Positions 52,659-61,485 are shown, numbered from the stretch's first letter. The stretch is 64,000 nt of DNA from Ruminococcus sp. XPD3002 (GCA_900119535.1 FPJT01000016.1:1-64000), one strand, 5' to 3'. The notes: generated by a model not told the origin, from the sequence alone. Numbers and translations are program-made.

Positions 52659-53825
52659 TCACTCCTTCGGCATTTTCTTCCTGATATCATTAAGACGTTC
52701 AAGCGCATTTTCAAGTGTCTCGTTCTTCTTTGCGTAATGAAGTCTTATGTACCTGTTCTCAGGCTCCTTGAAAAAGCTGGAACCGGGTACTGCGCCAACT
52801 CCTACATACTCCGCAAGCTTCTCGCAGAACACAAGGTCGCTCTTATAGCCGAACTCGGAAATGTCAAGAAGAATATAGTATGCACCCTGTGGCACTGTAT
52901 GACTTATGCCTATGCGGTCCAGTCCCTCAAGGAACAAGTCACGCTTTTCGGTGTATTTGTCCTGAAGCCATTTATAATAATCGTCGCCGAAGCGGAGTCC
53001 TGTAACAGCCGCTTCCTGTAGCGGTGCTGCTGCGCCCACTGTAAGGAAGTCGTGTACCTTCTTCACAGTATCGATGACCTCGGGCGGTGCGATAACGTAA
53101 CCCAGTCTCCAGCCAGTAATGGAATAGGTCTTTGAAAGTGACGAGCATGAGATAGTTCTCTCCCACATATCGGGAAGTGATGCGAAGTATACGTGCTTGT
53201 TGGGAGCGTATACTATATGCTCATATACCTCGTCGGTGATAACGAATGTATCGTACTTCTTTGCGAGGTCAGCAATTATTTTCAGCTCATCATAGGTGAA
53301 GACCTTTCCGCATGGGTTGGAAGGGTTACAGAGTACAAGCGCCTTAGGATGCTGTCTGAAAGCGTCCTCCAGTACCTCGGGATCAAAGCTGAAAGCCGGC
53401 GGGATAAGAGGTACGTATATCGGCTCTGCACCCGAAAGTATGGTATCAGCGCCGTAATTCTCATAGAATGGCGAAAATACGATCACCTTGTCCCCGGGAT
53501 CAGTGACGGACATCATTGCCGCCATCATAGCTTCTGTGCTTCCACAGGTAACAACTATCTCACCATTGGGATCGATACTGCGTCCCATAAGGCGAGACTG
53601 CTTCTCGGCAAGCGCCTCACGGAAATTCTGAGCGCCCCATGTTATCGAGTACTGATGAAAGTCCTCCTTAGTGACATCTGCAAGGCGGTCCAGGATAGCT
53701 TTCGGCGGCTCGAAATCAGGGAAACCCTGTGAAAGATTTACAGCTCCGTATTTATTTGATATTCTTGTCATTCTGCGGATGACTGAATCAGTGAAATCCG
53801 CAGTTCTTTTTGATAATTCCGGCAT
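52659..53825 (-). CDS. Class I/II PLP aminotransferase
   Basis: A 388-residue fold-type I aminotransferase. Seen: NLSQGFPDFEPP, TCGSTEAMMAAM, SPFYENY, NPSNPCGKVF, ITDEVYEHIVY and SSLSKTYSITGWRLGY with the PLP Lys. It most resembles kynurenine/methionine-type aminotransferases acting on aromatic or sulfur keto acids. Next to luxS it could serve methionine recycling; near the por and paaK genes it could aminate aryl-pyruvates. The start at 53825 follows GGAGG. Confidence 0.88.
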   Translation of the reverse strand: MPELSKRTADFTDSVIRRMTRISNKYGAVNLSQGFPDFEPPKAILDRLADVTKEDFHQYSITWGAQNFREALAEKQSRLMGRSIDPNGEIVVTCGSTEAMMAAMMSVTDPGDKVIVFSPFYENYGADTILSGAEPIYVPLIPPAFSFDPEVLEDAFRQHPKALVLCNPSNPCGKVFTYDELKIIADLAKKYDTFVITDEVYEHIVYAPNKHVYFASLPDMWERTISCSSLSKTYSITGWRLGYVIAPPEVIDTVKKVHDFLTVGAAAPLQEAAVTGLRFGDDYYKWLQDKYTEKRDLFLEGLDRIGISHTVPQGAYYILLDISEFGYKSDLVFCEKLAEYVGVGAVPGSSFFKEPENRYIRLHYAKKNETLENALERLNDIRKKMPKE

Positions 53826-53865
53826 GATGTCCTCCATTCGGATCGTGGTATGGTCATTTCAAATG

Positions 53866-53889
53866 CAGGGGCGCACATCGTGCGCCCTT
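53866..53889 (-). terminator. Hairpin after paaK
   Basis: AGGGGCGCAC and GTGCGCCCTT form a 9-10-bp stem, the same family as at 21598-21622. On the minus strand it lies just downstream of paaK, but also downstream of the promoter at 53926-53898, so it would sit in the leader of the aminotransferase transcript. Confidence 0.45.
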
Positions 53890-53897
53890 TACAATAT

Positions 53898-53926
53898 ATT
53901 ATAACTCTATCATATGTTATAGTCAA
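53898..53926 (-). promoter_or_regulatory. Promoter of aminotransferase-luxS
   Basis: On the minus strand TTGACT (53926-53921) and TATAAT (53903-53898) are 17 bp apart, overlapping the 3' end of paaK. Confidence 0.7.
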
Positions 53927-55250
53927 TATTTCTCTCGTCGATAACTCTCTTTGACTTGTGCTCTGAACGTGTATTCAGTCCGCCGTCGGGGTGAACAATT
54001 ACCTTTGCAGGCTTAACTCCGATACGAGCCTTAAGTGCTGCACTTACCTCTGCTGCAACTGTATCATCGTCCTTTGCAACTCCTGATGACTTTTCAACCT
54101 CAACAGCATACTTGCTTGTGAAGTCCTGCTCGAAGATACGGATGAGATACTCACCTGTAAGGTCGCTCTGCTCACGAATAACAGCTTCGATATCGCTTGG
54201 GAATACGTTAACTGCGGAAACGATGAACATGTCATCCTTTCTTCCGAGGATGCTTATTCTTCCGTGAGTACGTCCGCATTTGCACTTTGTAGTATCAATA
54301 CGTCCGATATCGCCTGTCTTGAATCTGATAAGCGGACGTGCGTGCTTGCGGAGTGTTGTGAACACAAGCTCACCTGTCTGACCGGGTTCAAGAACCTCGC
54401 CTGTGTGGATATCAACTGTCTCTACGAGGATGTGATTCTCTGCGATGTGAAGACCGTCGTGGTATTCGCACTGTGCAGCGCATGCGCCGAATATATCTGA
54501 AAGACCGTAGAAATCGTATACCTCAGCGCCCCATATATCTTCAATAGCCTTACGTGTAGCGTCGATAGAACCGCCAAGCTCACCTGCAACGATGATCTTC
54601 TTGATGCTGAAGTCCTTCTTCGGATCATAGCCTGCCTTAAGAGCCTTTTCACCAAGCTGCCAAGCGTATGAAGGTGAAGTCCAGATAACTGTAGGCTGAT
54701 ATGTCTTAAGGATGAAGAGGAGTCTCTCGCTCGGGAGAGTTCCGCCCCAGATGCAGAGTGCGCCGAGATTCTGTGCGCCGATAACATCAGGTCCGCCTAC
54801 GTAAAGTGAGAAGTTGAGAGCGTGTACATAGCGGTCATTCGGTCTCATTCCTACCTGCCAGAACCAGCGGCTCTCTGTCTCCTGGAATTCATCGAAGTCC
54901 TTCTTGGTGAATGGACTCATTGTCGGTACACCTGTTGAACCTGATGATGTGGAAACGAATACAACGTCCTCTTCGGGAACTGCTGCGAGCTCGCCGAGGA
55001 ATGAACCTACGCCCTGAGTATCACGCTGTGTTTTCTTGTTGATGAAAGGGAACTTTTCGATGTCCTTGAGAGTCTTGATATCCTCGGGCTTAACGCCTGC
55101 CTCATCGAACGAACGCTTATAGTAAGGAGCGTTGTTGTAAGCGAAGCTTACGATCTCCTTAAGGTCTTCAAGCTGTTTCTTTTCAAGTTCCTCACGGGGA
55201 AGAGTTTCAAGCTCCTCGTCCCAGAATTTGCTGTTTATATCTCTGCTCAT
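53910..55250 (-). CDS. paaK: Phenylacetate-CoA ligase family protein (PaaK-like)
   Basis: A 446-residue acyl-CoA ligase of the ANL superfamily, activating arylacetates (phenylacetate, indoleacetate) with ATP and CoA. AMP-binding motifs: VSTSSGSTGVPT, DFYGLSDIFG, FKTGDIGRID and LGRKDDMFIV. The start at 55250 follows GGAGG by eight bases. It has its own promoter, whose -35 region shares a 15-bp box with the por promoter. Beside a ketoacid:ferredoxin oxidoreductase this may serve aromatic amino acid synthesis from aryl acids or the reverse catabolic route. Confidence 0.9.
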   Translation of the reverse strand: MSRDINSKFWDEELETLPREELEKKQLEDLKEIVSFAYNNAPYYKRSFDEAGVKPEDIKTLKDIEKFPFINKKTQRDTQGVGSFLGELAAVPEEDVVFVSTSSGSTGVPTMSPFTKKDFDEFQETESRWFWQVGMRPNDRYVHALNFSLYVGGPDVIGAQNLGALCIWGGTLPSERLLFILKTYQPTVIWTSPSYAWQLGEKALKAGYDPKKDFSIKKIIVAGELGGSIDATRKAIEDIWGAEVYDFYGLSDIFGACAAQCEYHDGLHIAENHILVETVDIHTGEVLEPGQTGELVFTTLRKHARPLIRFKTGDIGRIDTTKCKCGRTHGRISILGRKDDMFIVSAVNVFPSDIEAVIREQSDLTGEYLIRIFEQDFTSKYAVEVEKSSGVAKDDDTVAAEVSAALKARIGVKPAKVIVHPDGGLNTRSEHKSKRVIDERNIDYNI

Positions 55251-55299
55251 TGTAATATCCTCCGTATTCATATTTAGTATATCTGTTTGGTATGTTTAT

Positions 55300-55337
55300 A
55301 TTATACAGCCTTTTCCTGTATTTGTCCAATACCAAAG
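55300..55337 (-). promoter_or_regulatory. Promoter of paaK with shared box
   Basis: On the minus strand TTGGAC (55329-55324) and TATAAT (55305-55300) are 18 bp apart. The -35 lies within CTTTGGTATTGGACA (55337-55323), identical to the sequence around the por -35 at 58387-58373. The sharing suggests a common regulator. Confidence 0.7.
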
Positions 55338-55362
55338 GATTATGATGAGTTATAAGCTGTTC

Positions 55363-56256
55363 TTATAACTCGAAATTTCTGTTTATATACTCCCATTTCT
55401 TGTCACGGGAGGCTGTGATGATGCTTATATCTTCATCTGTAAGATGTCTGAAACGTCCCTGTTTTCTGAGATATTCCTCAACGCTTGTGAACTGCTTCGG
55501 CTTGTGGTTCAGTCTGAATCTGCCGTTTTCATACTCTGCAAGGTACCAGAGTCCGCTGTCCACTACCTCTTTCGCTATGGCTACTGTCTCGTCGGGAGCA
55601 ACTCCCCAGCCTGTGGGACATGGTGCGATAACGTGGATGTACTTTGTACCCTCTATCTGTGAAGCCTTGCGGACCTTCTCAATAAAGTCGCTGATGTAGC
55701 CTATGCTCGCAGTTGCCGCATAAGGGATATCATGTGCAGCTGCTATTTCGAACATATTCTTCTTAGGACGGATGTTTCCGTGTATATTTTTTCCTGCGGG
55801 AGTTGTAGTGGTCTTTGCTCCGAAGGGAGTAAGTCCGCTTTTCTGGATGCCTGTATTCATGTAGGCTTCATTGTCGTAGCAGATATAGATGATATTGTCA
55901 TTACGGTCTATAGCTCCCGAAAGTGCCTGTATACCGATATCAGCAGTACCGCCGTCACCTGCGAATCCGACTGCGGTGAAGTCCTTGTAACCCCTTGCAC
56001 GAAGTCCTGCTTCCACGCCCGTAAGCATTGATGCAGTTCCTGCGAATGTTGAGATTATCGAGTTATTTGAAAAGCACAGCTGAGGAAAATTGAATCCTAC
56101 TGCCGACATACATCCTGCCGGAAGGACTGATACTGCCCTTTCGCCAAGTACCTTAAGTGCAGCTCTTACCGCAAGACTTCCTCCGCAGCCTGCACAGGCT
56201 TTATGTCCGTAGAAATACTCCTCGCGTGAGATGCTGTCCGCTGTTTTATTTGCCAT
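55363..56256 (-). CDS. porB: 2-oxoacid:ferredoxin oxidoreductase, beta (thiamine diphosphate) subunit
   Basis: A 297-residue catalytic subunit. KACAGCGGSLAVR carries Fe-S cysteines; GFAGDGGTADIGIQAL and DNEAYMNTGIQKSG form the thiamine diphosphate site, with a further Cys in LPAGCMSA. The family covers pyruvate, 2-ketoisovalerate and related acids; the gene order C-D-A-B matches Por/Vor enzymes. The start at 56256 overlaps the end of porA by 11 bases. Substrate preference cannot be read reliably. Confidence 0.92.
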   Translation of the reverse strand: MANKTADSISREEYFYGHKACAGCGGSLAVRAALKVLGERAVSVLPAGCMSAVGFNFPQLCFSNNSIISTFAGTASMLTGVEAGLRARGYKDFTAVGFAGDGGTADIGIQALSGAIDRNDNIIYICYDNEAYMNTGIQKSGLTPFGAKTTTTPAGKNIHGNIRPKKNMFEIAAAHDIPYAATASIGYISDFIEKVRKASQIEGTKYIHVIAPCPTGWGVAPDETVAIAKEVVDSGLWYLAEYENGRFRLNHKPKQFTSVEEYLRKQGRFRHLTDEDISIITASRDKKWEYINRNFEL

Positions 56257-57415
56257 TTTCCTCATCTCCTATGCCTATAAAGTTCACATCATCAGTACCA
56301 TTGACAATATCGCTGTATATTTTTTCGATATCGGATGCTGAAATATTCTGTCCGCCGAGTCCGCCTATGTAGTTGTATCCCTTTACGCTGACTCCTGCCT
56401 TTTTCAGTGCGGAATTGACGTTTGTGAAAACTGCACCTTCGTTTCCGAAGCTTATATCCTTTTCAAGCACTGCATACGACTTTACGTTGCTGAGCACCTC
56501 TGCTATCTCCTCATTCGGGAAAGGTCTCATGTAGCGTATACGCACAACGCCTGCCTTAACGCCGCTTTCACGGAGTCTGTCCGCAGTTTCACGGCAAAGA
56601 CCTGCAATGCTTCCCAGTGTGACTATAACATACTCCGCATCATCTGTGCGGTAATTCTCAATAAGACCTGTATACTCCCTGCCGAATATCTCAGCGAAGT
56701 CCTTTTCGGTCTCGGATATAACTTCCTTAGCCGCAAGTATTCCCTTGTGCTCCTTGTATTTGAATATGGAATTGGTATCGGGGCCTGCCGAGAACGCCAT
56801 ATTCTTCGGATTCTCGAAGTCTATGCGGTTATCCGTCTCGTAAGGCGGAAGGAACCTGTCAGCCTGTTCACTGTCAGGGATATCCACTGTTTCGTAGGTA
56901 TGCGTCAGTATAAAGCCGTCCAGATTTGCCATATACGGAGTTGAAACTCTCTTGTCCTCAGCTATCCTGTAGCTCATAAGGGCAAGGTCCAGAGCTTCCT
57001 GAGCGTTCTCCGCATAAGCCTGTATCCAGCCGCTGTCAAGCTGTGAAAGACTGTCACGCTGATCGCCGTATATATTCCACGGAAGTGCTGTTGAACGGTC
57101 CGCATTCATCATGACAATGGGGAAACGTCCGCCTGCGGCGTAGTAAAGACATTCTGCCATGTAGAGAAGTCCCTGCGAGGAGGTTGCTGTAAACGCTCTT
57201 GCACCTGCGGCACTTGCGCCTATAGCACATGACATTGCGGAGTGCTCCGACTCAACGTGTACATATTCAGCTTTAAGGCTTCCGTCCTCAACCATTTCCG
57301 AAAGACGTTCCACCACTATGGTCTGCGGAGTTATAGGATATGCCGATATCACCTGCGGACGTGCAAGACGTATTCCCTCTGCGAAGGCTTCGTTGCCTGA
57401 TAAAAACTTCTTCAT
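56246..57415 (-). CDS. porA: 2-oxoacid:ferredoxin oxidoreductase, alpha subunit
   Basis: A 389-residue subunit starting MKKFLSGNEAFAEGIRLARP, with SAYPITPQTIVVE and YVHVESEHSAMS, the classical N-terminal pyrophosphate-binding sequence. The ATG at 57415 overlaps the porD stop (ATGA); the frame extends upstream through porD but that part is a shadow. It pairs with porB to form the thiamine site. Confidence 0.93.
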   Translation of the reverse strand: MKKFLSGNEAFAEGIRLARPQVISAYPITPQTIVVERLSEMVEDGSLKAEYVHVESEHSAMSCAIGASAAGARAFTATSSQGLLYMAECLYYAAGGRFPIVMMNADRSTALPWNIYGDQRDSLSQLDSGWIQAYAENAQEALDLALMSYRIAEDKRVSTPYMANLDGFILTHTYETVDIPDSEQADRFLPPYETDNRIDFENPKNMAFSAGPDTNSIFKYKEHKGILAAKEVISETEKDFAEIFGREYTGLIENYRTDDAEYVIVTLGSIAGLCRETADRLRESGVKAGVVRIRYMRPFPNEEIAEVLSNVKSYAVLEKDISFGNEGAVFTNVNSALKKAGVSVKGYNYIGGLGGQNISASDIEKIYSDIVNGTDDVNFIGIGDEENGK

Positions 57416-57705
57416 TTGCGTTCCGCCTCCATTTCTATCGCACCTATCCTGCATATCTTGGCGCATATGCCGCATCCCTTGCAGAAGTCGTAATCTATGA
57501 GCGCTTTTCCCTCTTTTATGGAGATGACTCCGTCGGGACAGTAAAGGTAGCACTGCTCGCAGCCTACACATTTTTCACTGCTGACAACAGGTCTGATGCT
57601 GCGCCATCCGCTGTTTGCCGTAACGAGATATCCTGCCTCAAAGGAGGTATTCTCGGGAACTTCATCAAAGGAAAAGCTCTTTTTCTCTCTTAAGTAAGGT
57701 CTCAT
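57412..57705 (-). CDS. porD: 2-oxoacid:ferredoxin oxidoreductase, delta (ferredoxin-like) subunit
   Basis: A 97-residue protein with two 4Fe-4S motifs, CVGCEQCYLYCP and CKGCGICAKIC, carrying electrons from the catalytic subunits to ferredoxin. Start and stop overlap the neighbours by ATGA at both ends, so the four subunits are tightly coupled. Confidence 0.94.
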   Translation of the reverse strand: MRPYLREKKSFSFDEVPENTSFEAGYLVTANSGWRSIRPVVSSEKCVGCEQCYLYCPDGVISIKEGKALIDYDFCKGCGICAKICRIGAIEMEAERK

Positions 57706-58217
57706 CGGATCGCCTCCCCTGCCGCTTTCAGAATTGCGTTTATATTGCGCTCCTGTATTTTCTCGGGCATGTATCCCCTGACTGCATCTTCTGCATCCTC
57801 TGTTGTGATGATGCCAGATATTCCTGCAAGAAGTCCGAGCATTATGGTATTTGCGGTAGGAAGTCTGAACTCCGATGCGATCTTCTCAGCATCGAATACT
57901 ACCGCGCCTTCAATATCAGCCTTTGAATTGACTAATATACTTCCGCCGCTTTTCAGAAGTCCCCTTAGCTGCGGACTGTACAGCGTATCATCAAGTATAA
58001 CTATATAGTCCGCCTTTTCGGTCTGACTTCTGTCCACAACAGGCTTAGTATCAAGCTTTGTGAACGCTCTGACAGGCGCTCCTCTTCTTTCGGGACCGAA
58101 CGAGGGAAATGCAAGTGCATATTTTCCGCCGCCCTCGGCAGTATATGCCGCGCCAAGAAGCTTTGCTGCCGTAAAAGCACCCTGTCCGCCTCGTCCGAGC
58201 CATATTATCTCTTTCAT
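57702..58217 (-). CDS. porC: 2-oxoacid:ferredoxin oxidoreductase, gamma subunit
   Basis: A 171-residue subunit starting MKEIIWLGRGGQGAFTAAK, with the CoA-related GRGGQG motif and FGPERRGAPVRAF. AGGAGG lies six bases before the ATG at 58217. First gene of porCDAB. Its mRNA leader carries the stem-loop element at 58343-58295. Confidence 0.93.
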   Translation of the reverse strand: MKEIIWLGRGGQGAFTAAKLLGAAYTAEGGGKYALAFPSFGPERRGAPVRAFTKLDTKPVVDRSQTEKADYIVILDDTLYSPQLRGLLKSGGSILVNSKADIEGAVVFDAEKIASEFRLPTANTIMLGLLAGISGIITTEDAEDAVRGYMPEKIQERNINAILKAAGEAIR

Positions 58218-58294
58218 ATCCATCCTCCTGTCGGTTGATATACATAAAAGAATGTGACGCACACATTCCATATTTTATAAAGAATTTGCGCTCT

Positions 58295-58387
58295 CCAAAC
58301 TTTGTTCGGGGCTGTTAACCGCCAAATGTCGGTTATCGAGTACACAATAATTATACGCCTGTTTTCAGCACATGTCCAATACCAAAG
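58295..58387 (-). promoter_or_regulatory. por promoter, shared box and two-hairpin leader element
   Basis: On the minus strand TTGGAC (58379-58374) and TATAAT (58355-58350) are 18 bp apart; the -35 lies in CTTTGGTATTGGACA, identical to the paaK promoter. Six bases after the -10 the leader begins GTACTCGATAACCG (58343), forms a hairpin with CGGTTA, and continues GCCCCGAACAAAGTTTGG, then GCGCAAATTCTTTATAAAA, closely matching the serpin 2 leader (41857-41930). Confidence 0.68.
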
Positions 58388-58421
58388 CCTTATTTTCAGT
58401 TATAAGAGAAACCTATAGCGT

Positions 58422-59333
58422 TCACCCGAATAATCCTGTACTGAAATAACGGTCTCCACGGTCAGGGAATACTGTAACTATGTTCCCCTTTGCACCGCCT
58501 GCGATCAGCTTATTAACTGCCGCCATTGCCGCTCCCGATGAAGAACCTGCGATGACGCCCTCGTGCTTTGCAAGGTCACGTACTGCCTGAAAAGCTTCCT
58601 CATCGTTTATCTTTATAACCTCATCCACAAGGGACATATCCATAGTATCTGCAATGAAGTCGTTGCCGATGCCCTCTATATTATAGTCGGCATGTTCTCC
58701 GCCGCCCATAGTTGAACCTAAAGGATCTGCAAGAACTCCCTTTGTCTGCGGATTTCTCTCCTTGATATATCTCAGTATTCCTGTATACGTACCGCCGCTT
58801 CCTGCGCCTGCAACTACGTAATCGATATGACCGTCCAGCGCCTCGAAGATCTCACGTCCCGTAGTTTCGTAATGTGCAAGAGGGTTACTCTGGTTCTTGA
58901 ACTGCTCCAGTGATACCGAACCGGGTATCTGCGCCTTTATTTCCTCTGCCTTTGCAACTGCCCCTAACATTCCCTTTTCACGGGGAGTGTTCACTACCTC
59001 TGCACCAAGAGCACGGAGAAGTGTCTGCTTCTCTGCCGAGAACTTCGTCGGCACTACAAAAATGATACGGTATCCTCTGTTCAGTGCGGCGAAAGCTATG
59101 CCGAGTCCTGTATTTCCTGCGGTAGCTTCAACTATAGTACCGCCTTTTTTCAGCACGCCGCGTTTTTCTGCGTCATTTATCATGTAAAGTCCCGTGCGGT
59201 CCTTTACGCTTCCCGAGGGATTATACAGTTCGAGCTTCGCAAATACGTTCACGCCTTCCTCCTGCACGATGTTCCCGAGTCTTACCAGGGGAGTGTTGCC
59301 GATAAGGGACTGCATTGAATCAAAGTAGTTCAT
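58422..59333 (-). CDS. mccA: Cysteine synthase / cystathionine beta-synthase family (MccA-like)
   Basis: A 303-residue PLP enzyme. IGNTPLVRLG, NPSGSVKDRTG with the PLP Lys, EATAGNTGLG and GAGSGGTYTG are family signatures. It could make cysteine from O-acetylserine or cystathionine from homocysteine; pairing with mccB downstream of a Cys-codon leader favours the MccA (YrhA) role in reverse transsulfuration. The start at 59333 lies 11 bases after the mccB stop with a GTGGAG site; an upstream GTG in frame is less likely. Confidence 0.87.
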   Translation of the reverse strand: MNYFDSMQSLIGNTPLVRLGNIVQEEGVNVFAKLELYNPSGSVKDRTGLYMINDAEKRGVLKKGGTIVEATAGNTGLGIAFAALNRGYRIIFVVPTKFSAEKQTLLRALGAEVVNTPREKGMLGAVAKAEEIKAQIPGSVSLEQFKNQSNPLAHYETTGREIFEALDGHIDYVVAGAGSGGTYTGILRYIKERNPQTKGVLADPLGSTMGGGEHADYNIEGIGNDFIADTMDMSLVDEVIKINDEEAFQAVRDLAKHEGVIAGSSSGAAMAAVNKLIAGGAKGNIVTVFPDRGDRYFSTGLFG

Positions 59334-59344
59334 ACTGCTCCACC

Positions 59345-60505
59345 TCACTTTATCTCTGCTGCCGATATAGCATTTTCAAGGTCAGCAAGAATATCATCTA
59401 TCTTCTCAATTCCGATCGAAAGTCGGATAAGACCGTCGGTGATGCCTACCTTCTTGCGTATATCCGCAGGTATCGATGCATGTGTCATGCTTGCAGGGTG
59501 GCATACAAGGGACTCCACTCCGCCGAGACTTTCGGCAAGTGTGATCAGTTCAAGGCTCTCGAAGAACTTGTTGATATCGTAATTCTCTTTAAGCTCGAAG
59601 GATATCATTGCACCGCCGTTTTTAGCCTGTCTGCGGTTGATATCATATCCCTGACTGCTTTCAAGTCCAGGATAGTAAACGTTCTTCACTGCACTGTGAC
59701 TGCTGAGGAAAGCCGCAGCTTTTTCGGCGTTCTCAACGTGTCTGTCCATACGTACAGCAAGCGTCTTTATGCCGCGAATAAGAAGGAAGGAATCGAAAGG
59801 TCCGAGGACTCCGCCTGTAGAATTCTGTATAAATGCGATCTGCTCTGCAAGCTCTGCTGAATTTACAACTGCAAGTCCCGATACAACGTCACTGTGTCCG
59901 CCGAGGTACTTCGTTGCACTGTGTACAACTATATCAGCTCCAAGCTTCAGAGGATTCTGAAGGTAGGGTGTCATGAATGTATTATCCACTATCACAAGAA
60001 GTCCGTGTCTGTGTGAAACATCTGCGACTGCCTGTATATCAGTTACCGTCATAAGAGGATTTGCGGGACTCTCTATGATAACCGCCTTTACGTCCTCAGT
60101 TATCTGGCTCTCGTAAACTTCAAGGTCAGTAGTGTCCGCAATGGTATAGGTTATGCTGAAATGGTCGAACACCTTATTCAGCAGTCTGAATGTACCGCCG
60201 TAAACGTTGCTTGATATGAGTACACGGTCGCCGCTGTGGAGCAGACTCAGTACGGCTGTAAGAGCTGCCATTCCCGAACCGAATGCAAAACCTGCAACGC
60301 CGCCTTCAAGCTCGGCGATAAGTGATTCAAGAGCTTCACGGGTAGGGTTGCCTGTACGTGAATACTCATATCCGCGCATCTTTCCGAGTCCGTCCTGCTT
60401 GTAGGTAGATGTCTGGTATATCGGGATATTTACTGCGCCTGTGCGCTCGTCAATGGAAATGCCTCCGTGTATAAGTGCTGTTTCTTTATTTTCAAATTTG
60501 CTCAT
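59345..60505 (-). CDS. mccB: Cystathionine gamma-lyase / gamma-synthase family (MccB-like)
   Basis: A 386-residue Cys/Met-metabolism PLP enzyme. Seen: TSTYKQDGLGKMRGYEYSRTGNPTR, FGSGMAALTAVLSL, DNTFMTPYLQNP and HSATKYLGGHSDVVSG with the PLP Lys. With mccA it would convert homocysteine (from LuxS) to cysteine; forward transsulfuration or cystathionine cleavage is the alternative. It follows the methyltransferase after 11 bases. Confidence 0.9.
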   Translation of the reverse strand: MSKFENKETALIHGGISIDERTGAVNIPIYQTSTYKQDGLGKMRGYEYSRTGNPTREALESLIAELEGGVAGFAFGSGMAALTAVLSLLHSGDRVLISSNVYGGTFRLLNKVFDHFSITYTIADTTDLEVYESQITEDVKAVIIESPANPLMTVTDIQAVADVSHRHGLLVIVDNTFMTPYLQNPLKLGADIVVHSATKYLGGHSDVVSGLAVVNSAELAEQIAFIQNSTGGVLGPFDSFLLIRGIKTLAVRMDRHVENAEKAAAFLSSHSAVKNVYYPGLESSQGYDINRRQAKNGGAMISFELKENYDINKFFESLELITLAESLGGVESLVCHPASMTHASIPADIRKKVGITDGLIRLSIGIEKIDDILADLENAISAAEIK

Positions 60506-60516
60506 AATAATTCTCC

Positions 60517-61413
60517 TTATTCATAGTCATAGCCTGCGGTATATGTTGCCGATATCAGGCTTACGTTTTCAAATGCCCTGAGTCCGTCTTTTCTTCCGCT
60601 GAAATACTCTGTCTGGACTTTTTCGGGCGGCATATAAGTGTCAATCTGGAATCCCTGTGAGTAAAGCGCACGGGATATCTCGTTGTAGTCGAATCCTCCG
60701 CGCATCACCTCTCCCAGGGAGCGTGTTATTTCTTCGAGTCTGTATACCCTGCGCGGGAAATCTCCCGTCTTTATAGGATAATCGAACACCACAACGCTTC
60801 CAAGTGAGGAAAGGTCCGCTATCTGTGCAAGAGTGTCCGAGAAAACTTCAAGGGTGAGATAGTAGGAAACTCCGAGTATACTGAAAAACGTCTTTTTGTT
60901 CGGATCGAATCCAGCCTCCATAAGCTTGTCGCACATTCGCTCTCTCTCGAAATCGACTGATACATAGTGAACGTTCTTTCTTATGTTCCATTCAAGGGAC
61001 TTTATCTTTTCAAGCTTATAGCGCTGAGTATCGGGGTGGTCTATCTCAAATATCTCGATATTCTCGTTATCGTTGCGGAACGAGAATGTATCCGAACCTG
61101 CTCCGCAGATAACGTACTGTATGCTGCCGTTTTCCTCAGCGAAGTCCGCAAGCCTTTTCTCGGAAAAATGTATGCGTGAAAGCGGTATCGGTGCGAAATA
61201 TTCGCTTATTATCTGCTCGGTATCTTCACGTGAGAAGTTCTGACTGCCGTCGAAACCGCCGCTTATAAGTTCGTAAATGCTGAGGTACTCATCCCTGCCG
61301 AGAATATCATAGGCAAGGTAATCGTCGTATATTTTCTGTCTTGATGTATTGGAATGCCACGCCCTGACGAATGCACATATCTTCGCAGTGACGCTTTCTC
61401 TTTCATCTACCAT
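60517..61413 (-). CDS. Class I SAM-dependent methyltransferase (LCMT/PPM family)
   Basis: A 298-residue methyltransferase. The SAM site is YVICGAGSDTFSFR, with FEIDHPDTQRYK and FFSILGVSYYLT typical of leucine carboxyl methyltransferase-like enzymes. The target is unknown. It heads the mcc operon, so it is controlled by the same Cys-codon leader. The start at 61413 follows GGAGG by five bases. Bacillus has an unrelated methyltransferase (YrrT) in the matching operon, which hints at a common need, by inference. Confidence 0.83.
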   Translation of the reverse strand: MVDERESVTAKICAFVRAWHSNTSRQKIYDDYLAYDILGRDEYLSIYELISGGFDGSQNFSREDTEQIISEYFAPIPLSRIHFSEKRLADFAEENGSIQYVICGAGSDTFSFRNDNENIEIFEIDHPDTQRYKLEKIKSLEWNIRKNVHYVSVDFERERMCDKLMEAGFDPNKKTFFSILGVSYYLTLEVFSDTLAQIADLSSLGSVVVFDYPIKTGDFPRRVYRLEEITRSLGEVMRGGFDYNEISRALYSQGFQIDTYMPPEKVQTEYFSGRKDGLRAFENVSLISATYTAGYDYE

Positions 61414-61430
61414 AAAAACCTCCGGAAAAT

Positions 61431-61464
61431 AAAAATGCGCAGAACACAAAAAGCATTCTGCGCA
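61431..61464 (-). terminator. Attenuator terminator before the mcc operon
   Basis: On the minus strand TGCGCAGAA and TTCTGCGCA form a 9-bp perfect stem with an 11-base loop, followed by TTTTTATTTT, ending about 15 bases before the methyltransferase ATG. A terminator at this place, after a Cys-rich leader peptide, indicates attenuation. Confidence 0.82.
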
Positions 61465-61485
61465 AAAGATCATACATGCCGATAT

